This document shows, in pieces, positions 25,639 through 34,336 of a stretch of 64,000 nt of DNA. This DNA is from an uncultured Myxococcales bacterium (GTDB lineage Bacteria > Myxococcota_A > UBA9042 > DTJE01): NCBI GenBank assembly GCA_903936705.1, contig CAIZWN010000051.1, positions 124,001-188,000 of the forward strand, written 5' to 3'. The notes beneath the pieces are model-generated. The model did no database searches, had not been told where the DNA came from, and saw nothing but the letters and a program-made list of their open reading frames with translations. The position numbers and the translations under genes were made by a program. Position 1 is the stretch's first letter. Every line of letters starts with the position of its first letter.

Positions 25639-27732
25639 ATGCTTCGTCTCCCGATCCTTCCGGCAGTGTTCCTGTCGGCCGCCTTGATCACCCTGTCCCT
25701 GCCTGCCGCAGCCGCCCCGGTCTTGACTGAAAGCGCCCTGGGTGGCGACCTGGCTGCCAGGATGACCCGCCACGGCCGCCAGTTCTATACCTTCAATGCG
25801 CGCCCTTTCGGCTTGTCCCTGGACGTTTATGCCAAAGACGCCGCCAGTCGCACCGCCATCGAAGACTTCCTGAAGCAGGATGCCGTAGCGGACTTCAAGG
25901 CCTTCGGCTCCAAGCATCCCTACGACGTTATCGCGGACTTTGGCGAACATGGTGACCTGGGCTTCTTCGGCGGGGTAGCCCTGGCCGGGGCGGCCTACGA
26001 GTACCGGGTCCTGAAGCGTGACGGAGCCTCGGCAGAGAACCTCAAGATCGCTCGAGACAGAGTCATCCGCGCAGCCGAGTCCTGGCACGTGTTCTACGTG
26101 GTATCCGGAGGCAACGGCGTGGTTGCCCGCGGCATTCGACGCCTGGGCACAGATGACCTGGGCGATACCGACGCGCCGGCCATTCCGGGAGCCACCCCGG
26201 CCACCGTGCCACTGAAGGACGACGAAGGCCCCCTCCCTAGACCCAAGGACAACGGTATCGATCGAGCCGACAACTCGGCTGGCGTTCTGCCGGACGGCAC
26301 CTGGATGTGGATCGATTCGGCGTCCAAGGACCAACTTGTGGGACAGATGTTCGGGATGGTAGCCCTGTACGACGCGTTGTCTGGCGACCCGACAATCAAC
26401 CCGGCAATAATCCAGCGGATGCGCGACGACGCCCTCGGGATTTTCAAGGTCCTCAAGACGCAGCGGGAAATCCTGGGCCTGGAAGGTTGCAGCGGCGAGG
26501 GTCAATACGACCTGATAATCATGGACGCCGACGGCCGTCCCACGATGTTCCACGACCTCAACCCGCTTTCGATGGAGAAGATCTACCTGCCGGCTGATGC
26601 CCCCCAGTTCAATGTGTTCAACCTGTTCATGACCTTCGCCGTGCTGAAATCAATCCATCACGTGACGGGCGACAACGAAGTCGAGGAGTACCTGTACAAG
26701 GAACTGCTGGGCAATCGCGACTATCTGGGCAAGATGAAAGCCTTCGACGGCCCCGACGCGCTGTCCTACCTGTACATGGGGCTGGACACGAACACCGACG
26801 TCCCCGACATGACGGCGATTGCGCTGTTCCTGGGGCTTTATCTCGAGACCGATGACTCCGTACGCGCCAGTTTGCGTCGATACCTGGAGGACGGATGGTG
26901 GGCACCGGCGAACCAGCCGTTTGCCGCGTCGCTGTCCAAGCAGACGTTGTGGCACTCGTTGTACCTTGCCGTGACCGACCGGAACGACCGGCAGTCAGTG
27001 GCCGACCAACTGGCTTCCCAACTGGCGGCCTTCCCGGCGGGCGCCCCTACCTCCGGCGGCTATTGGGACGATGCGCGCATCAACTGCGACGAAACGGAAC
27101 TTGCAGCAGGCACGTGCACCGCCATCGACGGCAAGACGATCATCACGATCGCTGGCCGCGATCGAAACGGCACCCCCTTGGCGACCGAGGCCCTGGACCC
27201 GTCCATCCGCCCGAATTCCAACTTCAACGCACGGTCGAACCCGTTCTCGGTCAACGGCTGGGGATCGTCGATGATGCTGAACCCGGGCGGTGACCTGCTG
27301 GCGTCCTACTGGATGGGCAGGTACTTCGAGCTTGGCGCCGGGGGCAATCGCTCGCCGAACGCACTGGTTCACATGCCAGTCGGTGGCACGCCCGAGCCAA
27401 TGCCCGACGTTGCTGAATCCCCTGGAGACGAGGGAACGGCCGATACCGCGACGCCGGAGGAAGTCGCCGGCGACGACGCCTGGGATCTGCCTGGCAAACC
27501 GGATTCGCCCTCATCCGACGTTTCCGGAACGGAGGTGCCGCCGGCCGGCGATATCGCCACCGATACCGGCAAGGACACCTCGACACCAGGCAAAAGCGCG
27601 GGAGGCTGCTCGGCGGCCCCAATCTCGAACACCAGCCCCTGGTTTCTGGTTCTGATTGTCGGATTCATCGCAACGCTACGAACCCGACGGCACTCCAACA
27701 CGAACCGGGTTTACAGCGAAGCGCAACTGTGA
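25639..27732 (+). CDS. secreted protein of unknown family with MYXO-CTERM-like tail
   Basis: A 697-residue protein preceded by AAGGAGG. Residues 1-24 are a signal peptide ending in PAAAA. The mature core (about 30-580) is rich in aromatic residues (QFYTFNARPFGLSLDVY, GEHGDLGFFGGVALAG) and probably all-alpha or alpha/alpha-toroid-like; I do not recognise the family. Residues ~590-650 are a Pro/Asp/Thr-rich stalk. The end (GGCSAAPISN, then a hydrophobic stretch WFLVLIVGFIATL and RTRR) has the Cys, hydrophobic, basic pattern of MYXO-CTERM sorting signals, although ~15 more residues follow. It is therefore likely displayed on the cell surface. It is divergent from the hyp operon. Confidence 0.6.
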   Translation: MLRLPILPAVFLSAALITLSLPAAAAPVLTESALGGDLAARMTRHGRQFYTFNARPFGLSLDVYAKDAASRTAIEDFLKQDAVADFKAFGSKHPYDVIADFGEHGDLGFFGGVALAGAAYEYRVLKRDGASAENLKIARDRVIRAAESWHVFYVVSGGNGVVARGIRRLGTDDLGDTDAPAIPGATPATVPLKDDEGPLPRPKDNGIDRADNSAGVLPDGTWMWIDSASKDQLVGQMFGMVALYDALSGDPTINPAIIQRMRDDALGIFKVLKTQREILGLEGCSGEGQYDLIIMDADGRPTMFHDLNPLSMEKIYLPADAPQFNVFNLFMTFAVLKSIHHVTGDNEVEEYLYKELLGNRDYLGKMKAFDGPDALSYLYMGLDTNTDVPDMTAIALFLGLYLETDDSVRASLRRYLEDGWWAPANQPFAASLSKQTLWHSLYLAVTDRNDRQSVADQLASQLAAFPAGAPTSGGYWDDARINCDETELAAGTCTAIDGKTIITIAGRDRNGTPLATEALDPSIRPNSNFNARSNPFSVNGWGSSMMLNPGGDLLASYWMGRYFELGAGGNRSPNALVHMPVGGTPEPMPDVAESPGDEGTADTATPEEVAGDDAWDLPGKPDSPSSDVSGTEVPPAGDIATDTGKDTSTPGKSAGGCSAAPISNTSPWFLVLIVGFIATLRTRRHSNTNRVYSEAQL

Positions 27733-28018
27733 GGATCTTTTGACAAAGTCATCGATTCGACGCCAATCCAGCATGTCTCTTGCAAGAAACTAAACAAAAC
27801 CCCTAATCAATACGGAAAGTTCCACAATCGCCCCGCATTTGACCGACAGTCACGTCCATGCCCGAAAGAATTGCCGAAAAGCCACAATCACGCCACGCGA
27901 AAATGCCAAACTCCGCAACGATGAATGAACGTAAACACCCAGACGCTCCGCTGGCAACGCATCGATTCATAACGACAGCAGATTCGGAAGACGTAAAAAC
28001 CCGGCGTCAAATGGAGAC

Positions 28019-28723
28019 ATGCCCATGACCACACTTATCATCGAGGACGAGACCGATTTCGCCCAGATAGTGGCAATGAACCTGAACCGAGCTGGATTTA
28101 CGACGATCGTCGTACGGCTGGGCGAGGCCGGCATAGAAGCAGCACGCAACAGGCACCCGGATATCATCCTGCTGGACATGATGCTACCCGACCTGTCGGG
28201 CACCACAGTTGTCCGCCGGCTGAAGTCCGACCCGGTGACAAGTGCGATTCCGATCATCATGGCCACTGCCTGCGGCGAGGAGGTCGATCGAATCGTCGGC
28301 TTCGAGCTGGGCGTTGACGACTACATCGTGAAGCCGTTCGCGATGCGCGAACTGGTTCTGCGCGTCAACGCCGTCCTCAGAAGGAACACCACTACCGCAC
28401 CGACGTCAAAAGATGACCCCTCGTATACGGTGGGCACGCTATTCATCGACGGCCCGGCTCACAGGGTGTTCGTCGGGGGAATCGAGATCGAGTTAACCGC
28501 TCTTGAATACCGACTGTTGGCAGCCATGGTCCTGAACCGAGGAAGGGTGCTGACGCGGGAGCTTCTGCTGGAAAGAGTCTGGGGCATCCAGGCCGACATC
28601 GAGACCCGAACCGTCGATACAATGACCAAGCGACTGCGCGACAAACTGGGACAAATGGGGCGCCACGTTCAGACCGTGCGTGGGGTAGGTTATCGGTTCG
28701 CGGACTTGCCAGCGAAGGCTTGA
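28019..28723 (+). CDS. PhoB-like response regulator (OmpR family)
   Basis: A 234-residue two-domain regulator. The receiver has the acidic pair IEDET, phosphoacceptor Asp in LLDMMLPDLSG, and the lysine in VKPFAMREL. The ACGEEVDRIVGFELGVDDYI segment closely follows the PhoB type (GEEEDR). The C-terminal winged helix ends VQTVRGVGYRF. No histidine kinase is adjacent, so it is an orphan at this locus. Start is ATG 28019 (or 28025) with GGAG upstream. The downstream phosphatase/porin operon, with a Pho-box-like promoter, makes it a candidate PhoB, but other OmpR-type roles cannot be excluded. Confidence 0.8.
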   Translation: MPMTTLIIEDETDFAQIVAMNLNRAGFTTIVVRLGEAGIEAARNRHPDIILLDMMLPDLSGTTVVRRLKSDPVTSAIPIIMATACGEEVDRIVGFELGVDDYIVKPFAMRELVLRVNAVLRRNTTTAPTSKDDPSYTVGTLFIDGPAHRVFVGGIEIELTALEYRLLAAMVLNRGRVLTRELLLERVWGIQADIETRTVDTMTKRLRDKLGQMGRHVQTVRGVGYRFADLPAKA

Positions 28724-28793
28724 CTCTTTCCAGGCATATCCGAACCCTTCAAACCACTTATGGCTGCTCATTGCGGGACAACCGCATCACTGG

Positions 28794-28824
28794 GTAGAGA
28801 TGCATCTGTCGTCGCATCCTCTAC
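28794..28824. other. imperfect stem-loop downstream of the response regulator
   Basis: Arms GTAGAGATGC (28794-28803) and GCATCCTCTAC (28814-28824) pair over ten bases with one bulge around a ten-base loop. There is no U tract after it, so it is not a textbook terminator; it could stabilise the 3' end of the regulator mRNA. Confidence 0.3.
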
Positions 28825-29165
28825 GAATCGGGCCTACCGCGGCCACATGAACAAGGCGCGCACGGGCCGCTTCCTGAAGCAAAAGGACATAAACGGAGCA
28901 GGACTCGAAACGCGCGGTGCAAAGGAATTCCCGCTCGCGAACGCTGGGGCACATAAGGCCGTCAGGATGGCACAGGCACAGCGACTGGCGGTTCGACGCG
29001 AAGTAGTTGGGGCACATCAGCTCCCTCCATATCCGACAACCGCATGATAGAACTTCAAAATGACTGCTTCGTTACGACACAGCAACGTTCGTGGAAAACC
29101 TGCCAGCCCGACAGTATGACAACCTCGTGGCAAGCGCCTGCGCCCGAAAGCAAACGCTTACAAAG

Positions 29166-29199
29166 CATTCACTTGGCCGTCACGAACGATAAGTATCAT
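29166..29199 (+). promoter_or_regulatory. candidate Pho box with -10 element
   Basis: Two seven-base direct repeats, CATTCAC and CCGTCAC, start 11 bases apart (29166 and 29177). They fit the CTGTCAT-N4-CTGTCAT design of PhoB sites with several mismatches, mostly in the first three bases. Ten bases later is TATCAT (29194-29199), at the distance PhoB-dependent promoters place the -10. The first ATG of the operon is 30 bases further on. Confidence 0.42.
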
Positions 29200-29228
29200 T
29201 ACCTGCGATACCAGTGGAGGTTCGGGCC

Positions 29229-29528
29229 ATGATGAGTATCCGGGTGATGCCGCCGCGCACAACCAACAGCCAATTGCTGTCCGACCCGGAGGCCGATGAG
29301 GACGTCCTGCAGGTAATGTTTGACCCCTACAATCCGGCAAGCGTCGAACGTGCGCGAGCGGTGCTGGCTGAAATGCTGGGAATGGACCAGGGGCCGATCC
29401 TGTTTTGGAACGGCCAGCCCGCATCGCTCTGGAACAGGCTTTCCAGCCACTTTCTCAAGCGCACGCCGGGTTCGGCCAGGTCACCTGGGAACAAAACCCA
29501 GGACCTTCACGACGCCTCGTGCTGGTGA
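29229..29528 (+). CDS. small protein of unknown function, first in the phosphatase operon
   Basis: A 99-residue frame starting at ATG 29229, with GGAGG eight bases upstream and the Pho-box-like promoter before it. The first ~75 residues are acidic then amphipathic (DPEADEDVLQVMFDPYNP, then ARAVLAEMLGM). The tail is Ser/Thr/basic and may be less constrained. There is no signal peptide or membrane segment and no recognised family. It ends 41 bases before the 5'-nucleotidase start. It could be a leader-type or regulatory small protein, or a chance frame in the 5' leader. Confidence 0.42.
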   Translation: MMSIRVMPPRTTNSQLLSDPEADEDVLQVMFDPYNPASVERARAVLAEMLGMDQGPILFWNGQPASLWNRLSSHFLKRTPGSARSPGNKTQDLHDASCW

Positions 29529-29569
29529 CCAGTCATTGCAGAATCGCCTCGAAGAATTCAGGAGGACAA

Positions 29570-31219
29570 ATGCAGCTTTCAGCCCAAATTATGCTGATGC
29601 CACTTGCAGCTCTGGTTTTGGTGCTCTCTGGATGCGACTCGACATCGGATTCGACTGGCAGACCGTTGGAGCAGGACGTTACAACCGATGACATAGGTAG
29701 CTATGCACCCGACATGACCGGTTACAACGAACCTTCATCTGAAGAGTCTACTGGCTCGGACGAAGCCGTGGTCGATGCCGGATTAGACACCACGTCGCTG
29801 TCCGACGTTATGGTTCAGCCTGACTCCGTGAATTCCGACGTTTGCGCGCCAACGATGACACTGCAGACAGTGACCTTCGTTCATGTGAACGATCTGCATT
29901 CCAGCTACATTCCGTCACAGGATGGAAACCCCTACGCGCGCCTCGTTGGGTATGTAAAGGAGGTTCGCGCCGAAAACCCCTATACGCTATTCACGGATGG
30001 AGGGGACGACCACGAAAAGGGCTGCTTTGCTGAGCAGACAACAAAGGGACTTTCAACCATGACGTTAACCCGGGCAATGGAGTTTGATGTCCGCGTCCTC
30101 GGCAACCACGACTTTGCCTGGTCCATCGACGAGGTGCTCCAACACTCAAGAGATCCCAAAGGAATCGTTCTGGCCAGCAATATCAGCTATATTGGCGACG
30201 ACCCTGAAGGCTTCGGAGCAGTAAGCTACGCCGAAAAGCAGATCGGCTGCGTTCGTGTAGGATTCTTTGGGCTGGTGTCAGGGCCCTGGGATGACCAGGA
30301 CACTCCATACCAGGGAGACTTCTACGCTGAAATGCCGACGCGATTCGACTATGTACATGTTGCGAATGAAATTATGGCGCAACATCGCGCGAACGTCGAT
30401 CTCATGGTGCTGGTGAGTCATCTGGGAAACGACCTTGACAAGGCGCTTGCCTCGGTTGTTCCCGGGATCGACGTCATCCTTGGCGGGCATTCCCACACAG
30501 TGCTGGCCGAACCCGAAGTCGTGGGCGATACCCTCATAGTCCAGTCCGGTTCCGGCGGTAACTTCGTCACACGTCTGGACGTAACAATCGATCTTGCTCA
30601 GCGACGCATTGCCGGCTGGCAGCACGATCTGAAGGTCAACGTACTCGGGTCACTGCCAGCAGACGCGGAGATGGAAGCGCTTTTGTCGAGTTTTCTTGAC
30701 GCCAAGATGCCGGCAATGCAGAAGCCAGTCGCGATCGAGAAGGAGTCCCTGGGTGACGCGCGGGTCGCCGTTTTGGCCGCACGAGCTGCAGTATCGGCAC
30801 TAGGGGCGGACGCTGGCCTAGTGGACCCCGGAACTGTCTGGACCTCTATTTCGGCCGGCCGTGTCGTTTCACAAGACTTGATGAACTCCTTCCTTGTCGA
30901 ACGGGAACCAGCGGGAACCTCAGGTTTCAGCAGTTTTGTACTCGCCAATATTTCAGGTGCGGATCTGGCGGCTATTCGCGACGGGATGTTGGAATGGGGA
31001 TTCGCAGCAAGAGCCCAACCTGACCCAGCAAAAACCTACACCTTGGCAATTCAAAAGCGCACTGCGTCACGACCTGACCTTCACCTGCCGCCGGGTGTGA
31101 CCCTTTCGAACATCAGACAGTCGGACGAGGTCTGGATGGTACTCGTGAAGTACGCGGTGTTACGGAACTACAACTGTATGTATCTCGATGTGGATGAATA
31201 TTTGCCTGGCTGCAATTGA
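29570..31219 (+). CDS. 5'-nucleotidase/metallophosphatase lipoprotein (UshA-like)
   Basis: A 549-residue protein. The signal peptide ends with the lipobox LSGC. A ~75-residue Asp/Ser-rich linker follows. The calcineurin-like catalytic domain has VNDLHS (DxH), FTDGGDD, VLGNHDFAW (GNHD) and GGHSHTV (GHSH), together binding two metal ions. The C-terminal ~200 residues match the 5'-nucleotidase C-terminal substrate domain in position. It would hydrolyse nucleotides or other phosphate monoesters at the cell surface. ATG 29570 follows GGAGGACAA. The stop (31219) slightly precedes the porin start (31240), in one operon with the PAP-like phosphatase. Confidence 0.85.
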   Translation: MQLSAQIMLMPLAALVLVLSGCDSTSDSTGRPLEQDVTTDDIGSYAPDMTGYNEPSSEESTGSDEAVVDAGLDTTSLSDVMVQPDSVNSDVCAPTMTLQTVTFVHVNDLHSSYIPSQDGNPYARLVGYVKEVRAENPYTLFTDGGDDHEKGCFAEQTTKGLSTMTLTRAMEFDVRVLGNHDFAWSIDEVLQHSRDPKGIVLASNISYIGDDPEGFGAVSYAEKQIGCVRVGFFGLVSGPWDDQDTPYQGDFYAEMPTRFDYVHVANEIMAQHRANVDLMVLVSHLGNDLDKALASVVPGIDVILGGHSHTVLAEPEVVGDTLIVQSGSGGNFVTRLDVTIDLAQRRIAGWQHDLKVNVLGSLPADAEMEALLSSFLDAKMPAMQKPVAIEKESLGDARVAVLAARAAVSALGADAGLVDPGTVWTSISAGRVVSQDLMNSFLVEREPAGTSGFSSFVLANISGADLAAIRDGMLEWGFAARAQPDPAKTYTLAIQKRTASRPDLHLPPGVTLSNIRQSDEVWMVLVKYAVLRNYNCMYLDVDEYLPGCN

Positions 31220-31239
31220 TGCAAATCGGAGGAAGCGCG

Positions 31240-32538
31240 TTGGACATTCGTAGGTGGAGCACTTTATTTGCAATGCTGCTGTTCGTCGTAGGGTCAATCA
31301 TTCCGTGCGACGCGAGAGCCGGACTCTACGAGATCTTTGCTCCATTTTCTGGCGTAAAAAGCTCCCCGGGAGTGCTGTTCCGGTTCCAGTATTTCGATCC
31401 GGAAGTTACGATTGGGCAGGAGAATTCGCCACCGCGACCGCTGCAGGGCCTGAAGACTTCGTTCCTGGACGGCCTCATACAGCCGGTTCTTTCGGTTCGC
31501 ACTCTTGCGACATGGACGCACGTCGATCGCGCCACCATAACGACCGCGGACGGCAAGACATTGACCGTGTCGTCGGACAAGATGGATCCCTCGCAGTTCG
31601 GGCATAGAACAGGCTTCATATTGGACAGCGCCGAGATTGGACTGAAAGGTCGCCATCAAATGAGCGGCGTCTACTATCAATTGAAGGCCGAGTTGATTCC
31701 ACGGGAAAAGGATGGCAACCGCTCCTCCGACTACCTCAAAGACGCTTACGTTGGCTGGAATCTATTCCCATGGATGGACCTGCGCGTCGGCCGAATGAAG
31801 GTTCCGATAAGCCAGGCAAACATGAAATCAAGCGACAAGTCATTGCTGATTCAATCCCCGACACTAGACACCCTGATCACGAAGCGTCAGATCGGGGCCT
31901 ACGTCACGGTGGGCGACCCATGGCAGGTGTTCACGTTGACTGGAGGGGTATTCAACAGCAGCGGCTTGGCTGTGGAACAAATCCGGCGGTCGACACAGCT
32001 GCAATACGCAGCCCGAGCCGAGTTGCGACTGCACCGGCTGCTGAATGCCGTGAAGGTAAAGGCACTGGATTTCGAGGCCACACTTGGCGGGTCGTTCAGT
32101 TGGGTGAAGGAGAATTTTGATCCCCCAACCGAACATCGGTGGATGGGGGCCGATTTGCACCTTCACGCCTGGCTGTTCACCATCGAGGGCGAGTTCGTCG
32201 TGAAGGACTTCTACACAGAGTCGCCCGGAGCAGCTGGCCGCAAGGCCGATCGGGGATGGGGCTGGCATGCCGACCTGCAGATCCAGGCATGGCCAGGACT
32301 TCTTGATCTGGCGTGTCGCATCGAATCAATGGACGGAGATTCGGTAATACGCGGCGCCGGAGCAACCCAGTCAATAGACGAACTGGCCAAGCAGAAGAAG
32401 ATGTGGGTCACCGCCGGAATTTCACTGAAAGTTACGAACGAGGCCCGGGTCGACGTCAACTATGTTCATCGGATCGAGAAGGAAGGTATTTCCTTCAACA
32501 ATGACATGGCAGTGGTGCTGTTCCAGTACGCTCTTTGA
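31240..32538 (+). CDS. OprO/OprP-like outer-membrane porin
   Basis: A 432-residue protein with a signal peptide (about residues 1-27, ending DARA). It has alternating beta-barrel strands and a terminal aromatic residue region (VVLFQYAL). The segment GRMKVPISQANMKSSDKS, and ITKRQIGAYVTVGD after it, resemble the conserved L3-proximal part of phosphate-selective porins O and P. It is therefore proposed to let phosphate or other anions cross the outer membrane; selectivity is inferred from context. The start is TTG at 31240, since GGAGGA lies eight bases before it and the upstream ATG lacks one. It lies between two phosphatase genes. Confidence 0.7.
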   Translation: MDIRRWSTLFAMLLFVVGSIIPCDARAGLYEIFAPFSGVKSSPGVLFRFQYFDPEVTIGQENSPPRPLQGLKTSFLDGLIQPVLSVRTLATWTHVDRATITTADGKTLTVSSDKMDPSQFGHRTGFILDSAEIGLKGRHQMSGVYYQLKAELIPREKDGNRSSDYLKDAYVGWNLFPWMDLRVGRMKVPISQANMKSSDKSLLIQSPTLDTLITKRQIGAYVTVGDPWQVFTLTGGVFNSSGLAVEQIRRSTQLQYAARAELRLHRLLNAVKVKALDFEATLGGSFSWVKENFDPPTEHRWMGADLHLHAWLFTIEGEFVVKDFYTESPGAAGRKADRGWGWHADLQIQAWPGLLDLACRIESMDGDSVIRGAGATQSIDELAKQKKMWVTAGISLKVTNEARVDVNYVHRIEKEGISFNNDMAVVLFQYAL

Positions 32539-32555
32539 ACCCTGGAGGAGACAAG

Positions 32556-33983
32556 ATGAATGTCGGGAAGTTTTTGATTTGGACCATGGCTGCTGCAGCG
32601 ATTCCATGCATAGCAAGTGCCGGCTGCGGGTTTAACGCCGAGGGAGTAGACTCGGGAGATTCTCAGACATCCGATGTATCAAATGATATTCAGGATGCAT
32701 TCATTCCTCATGACGCCGTAGTCGATCCTGGAAACGGTCTGCTTATGGTAAAGGGGCCGGCCAACTGGTCGACGACCACTGGGCTCAAGCCACGCGCGGT
32801 CCACGTTACCTGGCAGGATGACCCCTCGCATACCCTTACGGTTCAATGGCAAACCGAGACGGACGCCTCTGATGGCTATGTCCCGAAGGTGTGGTTTGCC
32901 AAATTGGCGGAGTGCGAAACTGGTCAGGACGGCGCCATGCCGTTTGAGACAACACGGGTTGCTACCGGAACCGGCTTTTCATACGAAACGTTCGACGACG
33001 CAGGCAACTTGGTAAATCGGTCCGAGTGGATTGTTCAACTGACCGGCCTGGACCCAATGACCGCCTACCGCTACAGGGCTGGTACGTGGGCCGATTTTGA
33101 CGAAGCAAACCAAACCTTCGTCACTCCGAACCTTTCGGCCGTGCAGGACGCGCGGAGCGGCCTTAGTCGCGGCGACCGCTCGAAATTCAGGTTTGTTTCG
33201 GCCGGAGACAGTCGTTCTGGGGCTGACAAGATCCGTGAGAATGCGCCGCGACTTGCTCTGGTCGATGCGGATTTCTGGCTGTTCAATGGTGACATGAACG
33301 AGGTTGGAATTCAGTCTGAATGGGACCGGTGGCTGGACGCCATGTCCCCAATACTGTCGAGTGCTCCGTTGATGCCGATCCAGGGCAACCACGAGGTCTT
33401 TGCCGACCTGTTCTATTACCAGTTTGCTCTTCCCCAGATCCAGACACTGCCCGAAGAAATAAGGGGTCACGGCTGGTCGTTCACCTTTGGAAACGTTCAC
33501 TTCGTTGGCCTTGACAGCAACACGGACGCCGGCGTTCTAGCACAGAATGACTGGCTTGACGCAGACCTGGCCGAGGCCAGTGTGGACCCCGACGTGGACT
33601 GGATCATCACCATGTTCCACCACCCGGCATATTCGGCGTCCCCGTCCCACGGCGCGACCCAGCGAGTAATCGATAACTGGGTGCCGATCTTCGAGAAGAA
33701 TGGCGTCGCTGTGGCATTCGCTGGCCACGACCACGACTACGAGCGAACGTTCCCTATTCGGGGCAGCCAGAAGGTTGATGACGGGCAGGGACCAGTTTAC
33801 GTGGTGGTGGGTGGATTCTACTCACCAGGCTACTCGGCAGGTCAAGATTGGTGGACCGCCGTGTCACACCACGGTGACAAGGGTAACTACGCCGTGGTCG
33901 ACGTGGACGGGAAATCACTTACTGTGACGGCCTATGCAGGGTACGGCGACGAAGTCTTGGACACGTTTACCCTTACGAAGTAG
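32556..33983 (+). CDS. purple-acid-phosphatase-like lipoprotein
   Basis: A 475-residue protein. A signal peptide ends with a lipobox-type AGC, followed by an Asp-rich linker. A fibronectin-III-like N-terminal domain (HVTWQDDPSHTLTVQW) is typical of purple acid phosphatases. The metal-binding series is complete: AGDSRSG, NGDMN, QGNHE, FHHP and AGHDHDYER. The enzyme would release phosphate from monoesters or diesters outside the cell. ATG 32556 follows GGAGGAGACAAG. It ends the 29.2-34.0 kb operon; the inverted repeat at 34060-34085 may terminate the transcript. Confidence 0.82.
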   Translation: MNVGKFLIWTMAAAAIPCIASAGCGFNAEGVDSGDSQTSDVSNDIQDAFIPHDAVVDPGNGLLMVKGPANWSTTTGLKPRAVHVTWQDDPSHTLTVQWQTETDASDGYVPKVWFAKLAECETGQDGAMPFETTRVATGTGFSYETFDDAGNLVNRSEWIVQLTGLDPMTAYRYRAGTWADFDEANQTFVTPNLSAVQDARSGLSRGDRSKFRFVSAGDSRSGADKIRENAPRLALVDADFWLFNGDMNEVGIQSEWDRWLDAMSPILSSAPLMPIQGNHEVFADLFYYQFALPQIQTLPEEIRGHGWSFTFGNVHFVGLDSNTDAGVLAQNDWLDADLAEASVDPDVDWIITMFHHPAYSASPSHGATQRVIDNWVPIFEKNGVAVAFAGHDHDYERTFPIRGSQKVDDGQGPVYVVVGGFYSPGYSAGQDWWTAVSHHGDKGNYAVVDVDGKSLTVTAYAGYGDEVLDTFTLTK

Positions 33984-34336
33984 GCCCCAGTTTCGCCCCA
34001 GCACCACGTAGCGAGCATCAATCTTTCCGCCGTTGTTCAAGACCGACCAGGGGTTTTCAGACCGGATATTTTTGCCAATCCGGTCGCTTCTTACAGACGA
34101 TGACGATGTCCATGGAGCGGCAACTCAGCGCGTGTGAAGGTTGGGGGCGATATCTCCGGGGGCTTCGTTGCTCATCAGTCGACCCTCTGCCGGCAGTAAG
34201 CCTCCGAATGCGTCTGCTGGGAATGATGCGATTCACGAATCAGTTGCATTCCTGTAACGGAAGAATTGGAGGCGTGTCACTGGGGCGCTACGAGTCCGAC
34301 TGTACTATGCGTTCGACCATAGGAAGGAGTTCTCGA
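33984..34336. other. intergenic region between the phosphatase operon and phnW
   Basis: No gene supported. It holds the inverted repeat at 34060-34085 and, near its right end, a possible -10 (TACTAT, 34302-34307) with a very degenerate Pho-box-like pair (GTGTCAC and GCGCTAC starting 11 apart, 34273-34290) ending 11 bases before it. The pair is too weak to list as a site by itself. Confidence 0.4.
34060..34085 (+). terminator. candidate terminator hairpin after the PAP-like gene
   Basis: GACCGGAT and ATCCGGTC pair perfectly over eight bases with a ten-base loop; the following bases are GCTTCTTAC, a weak pyrimidine tract. It lies 77 bases after the operon's last stop. Confidence 0.38.

Larger units (their letters stand above)
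28724..29228. other. intergenic region between the response regulator and the phosphatase operon
   Basis: No convincing coding region on either strand in about 500 bases; the short frames present lack ribosome-binding sites. It contains the hairpin at 28794-28824 and the candidate Pho-box promoter at 29166-29199. Composition is more AT-rich toward the promoter. Confidence 0.5.

Noticed and set aside
28787-29017. A 76-codon cysteine-rich frame on the minus strand after the response regulator
   Set aside because: No ribosome-binding site, and it overlaps the stem-loop; composition is like that of the surrounding noncoding DNA.
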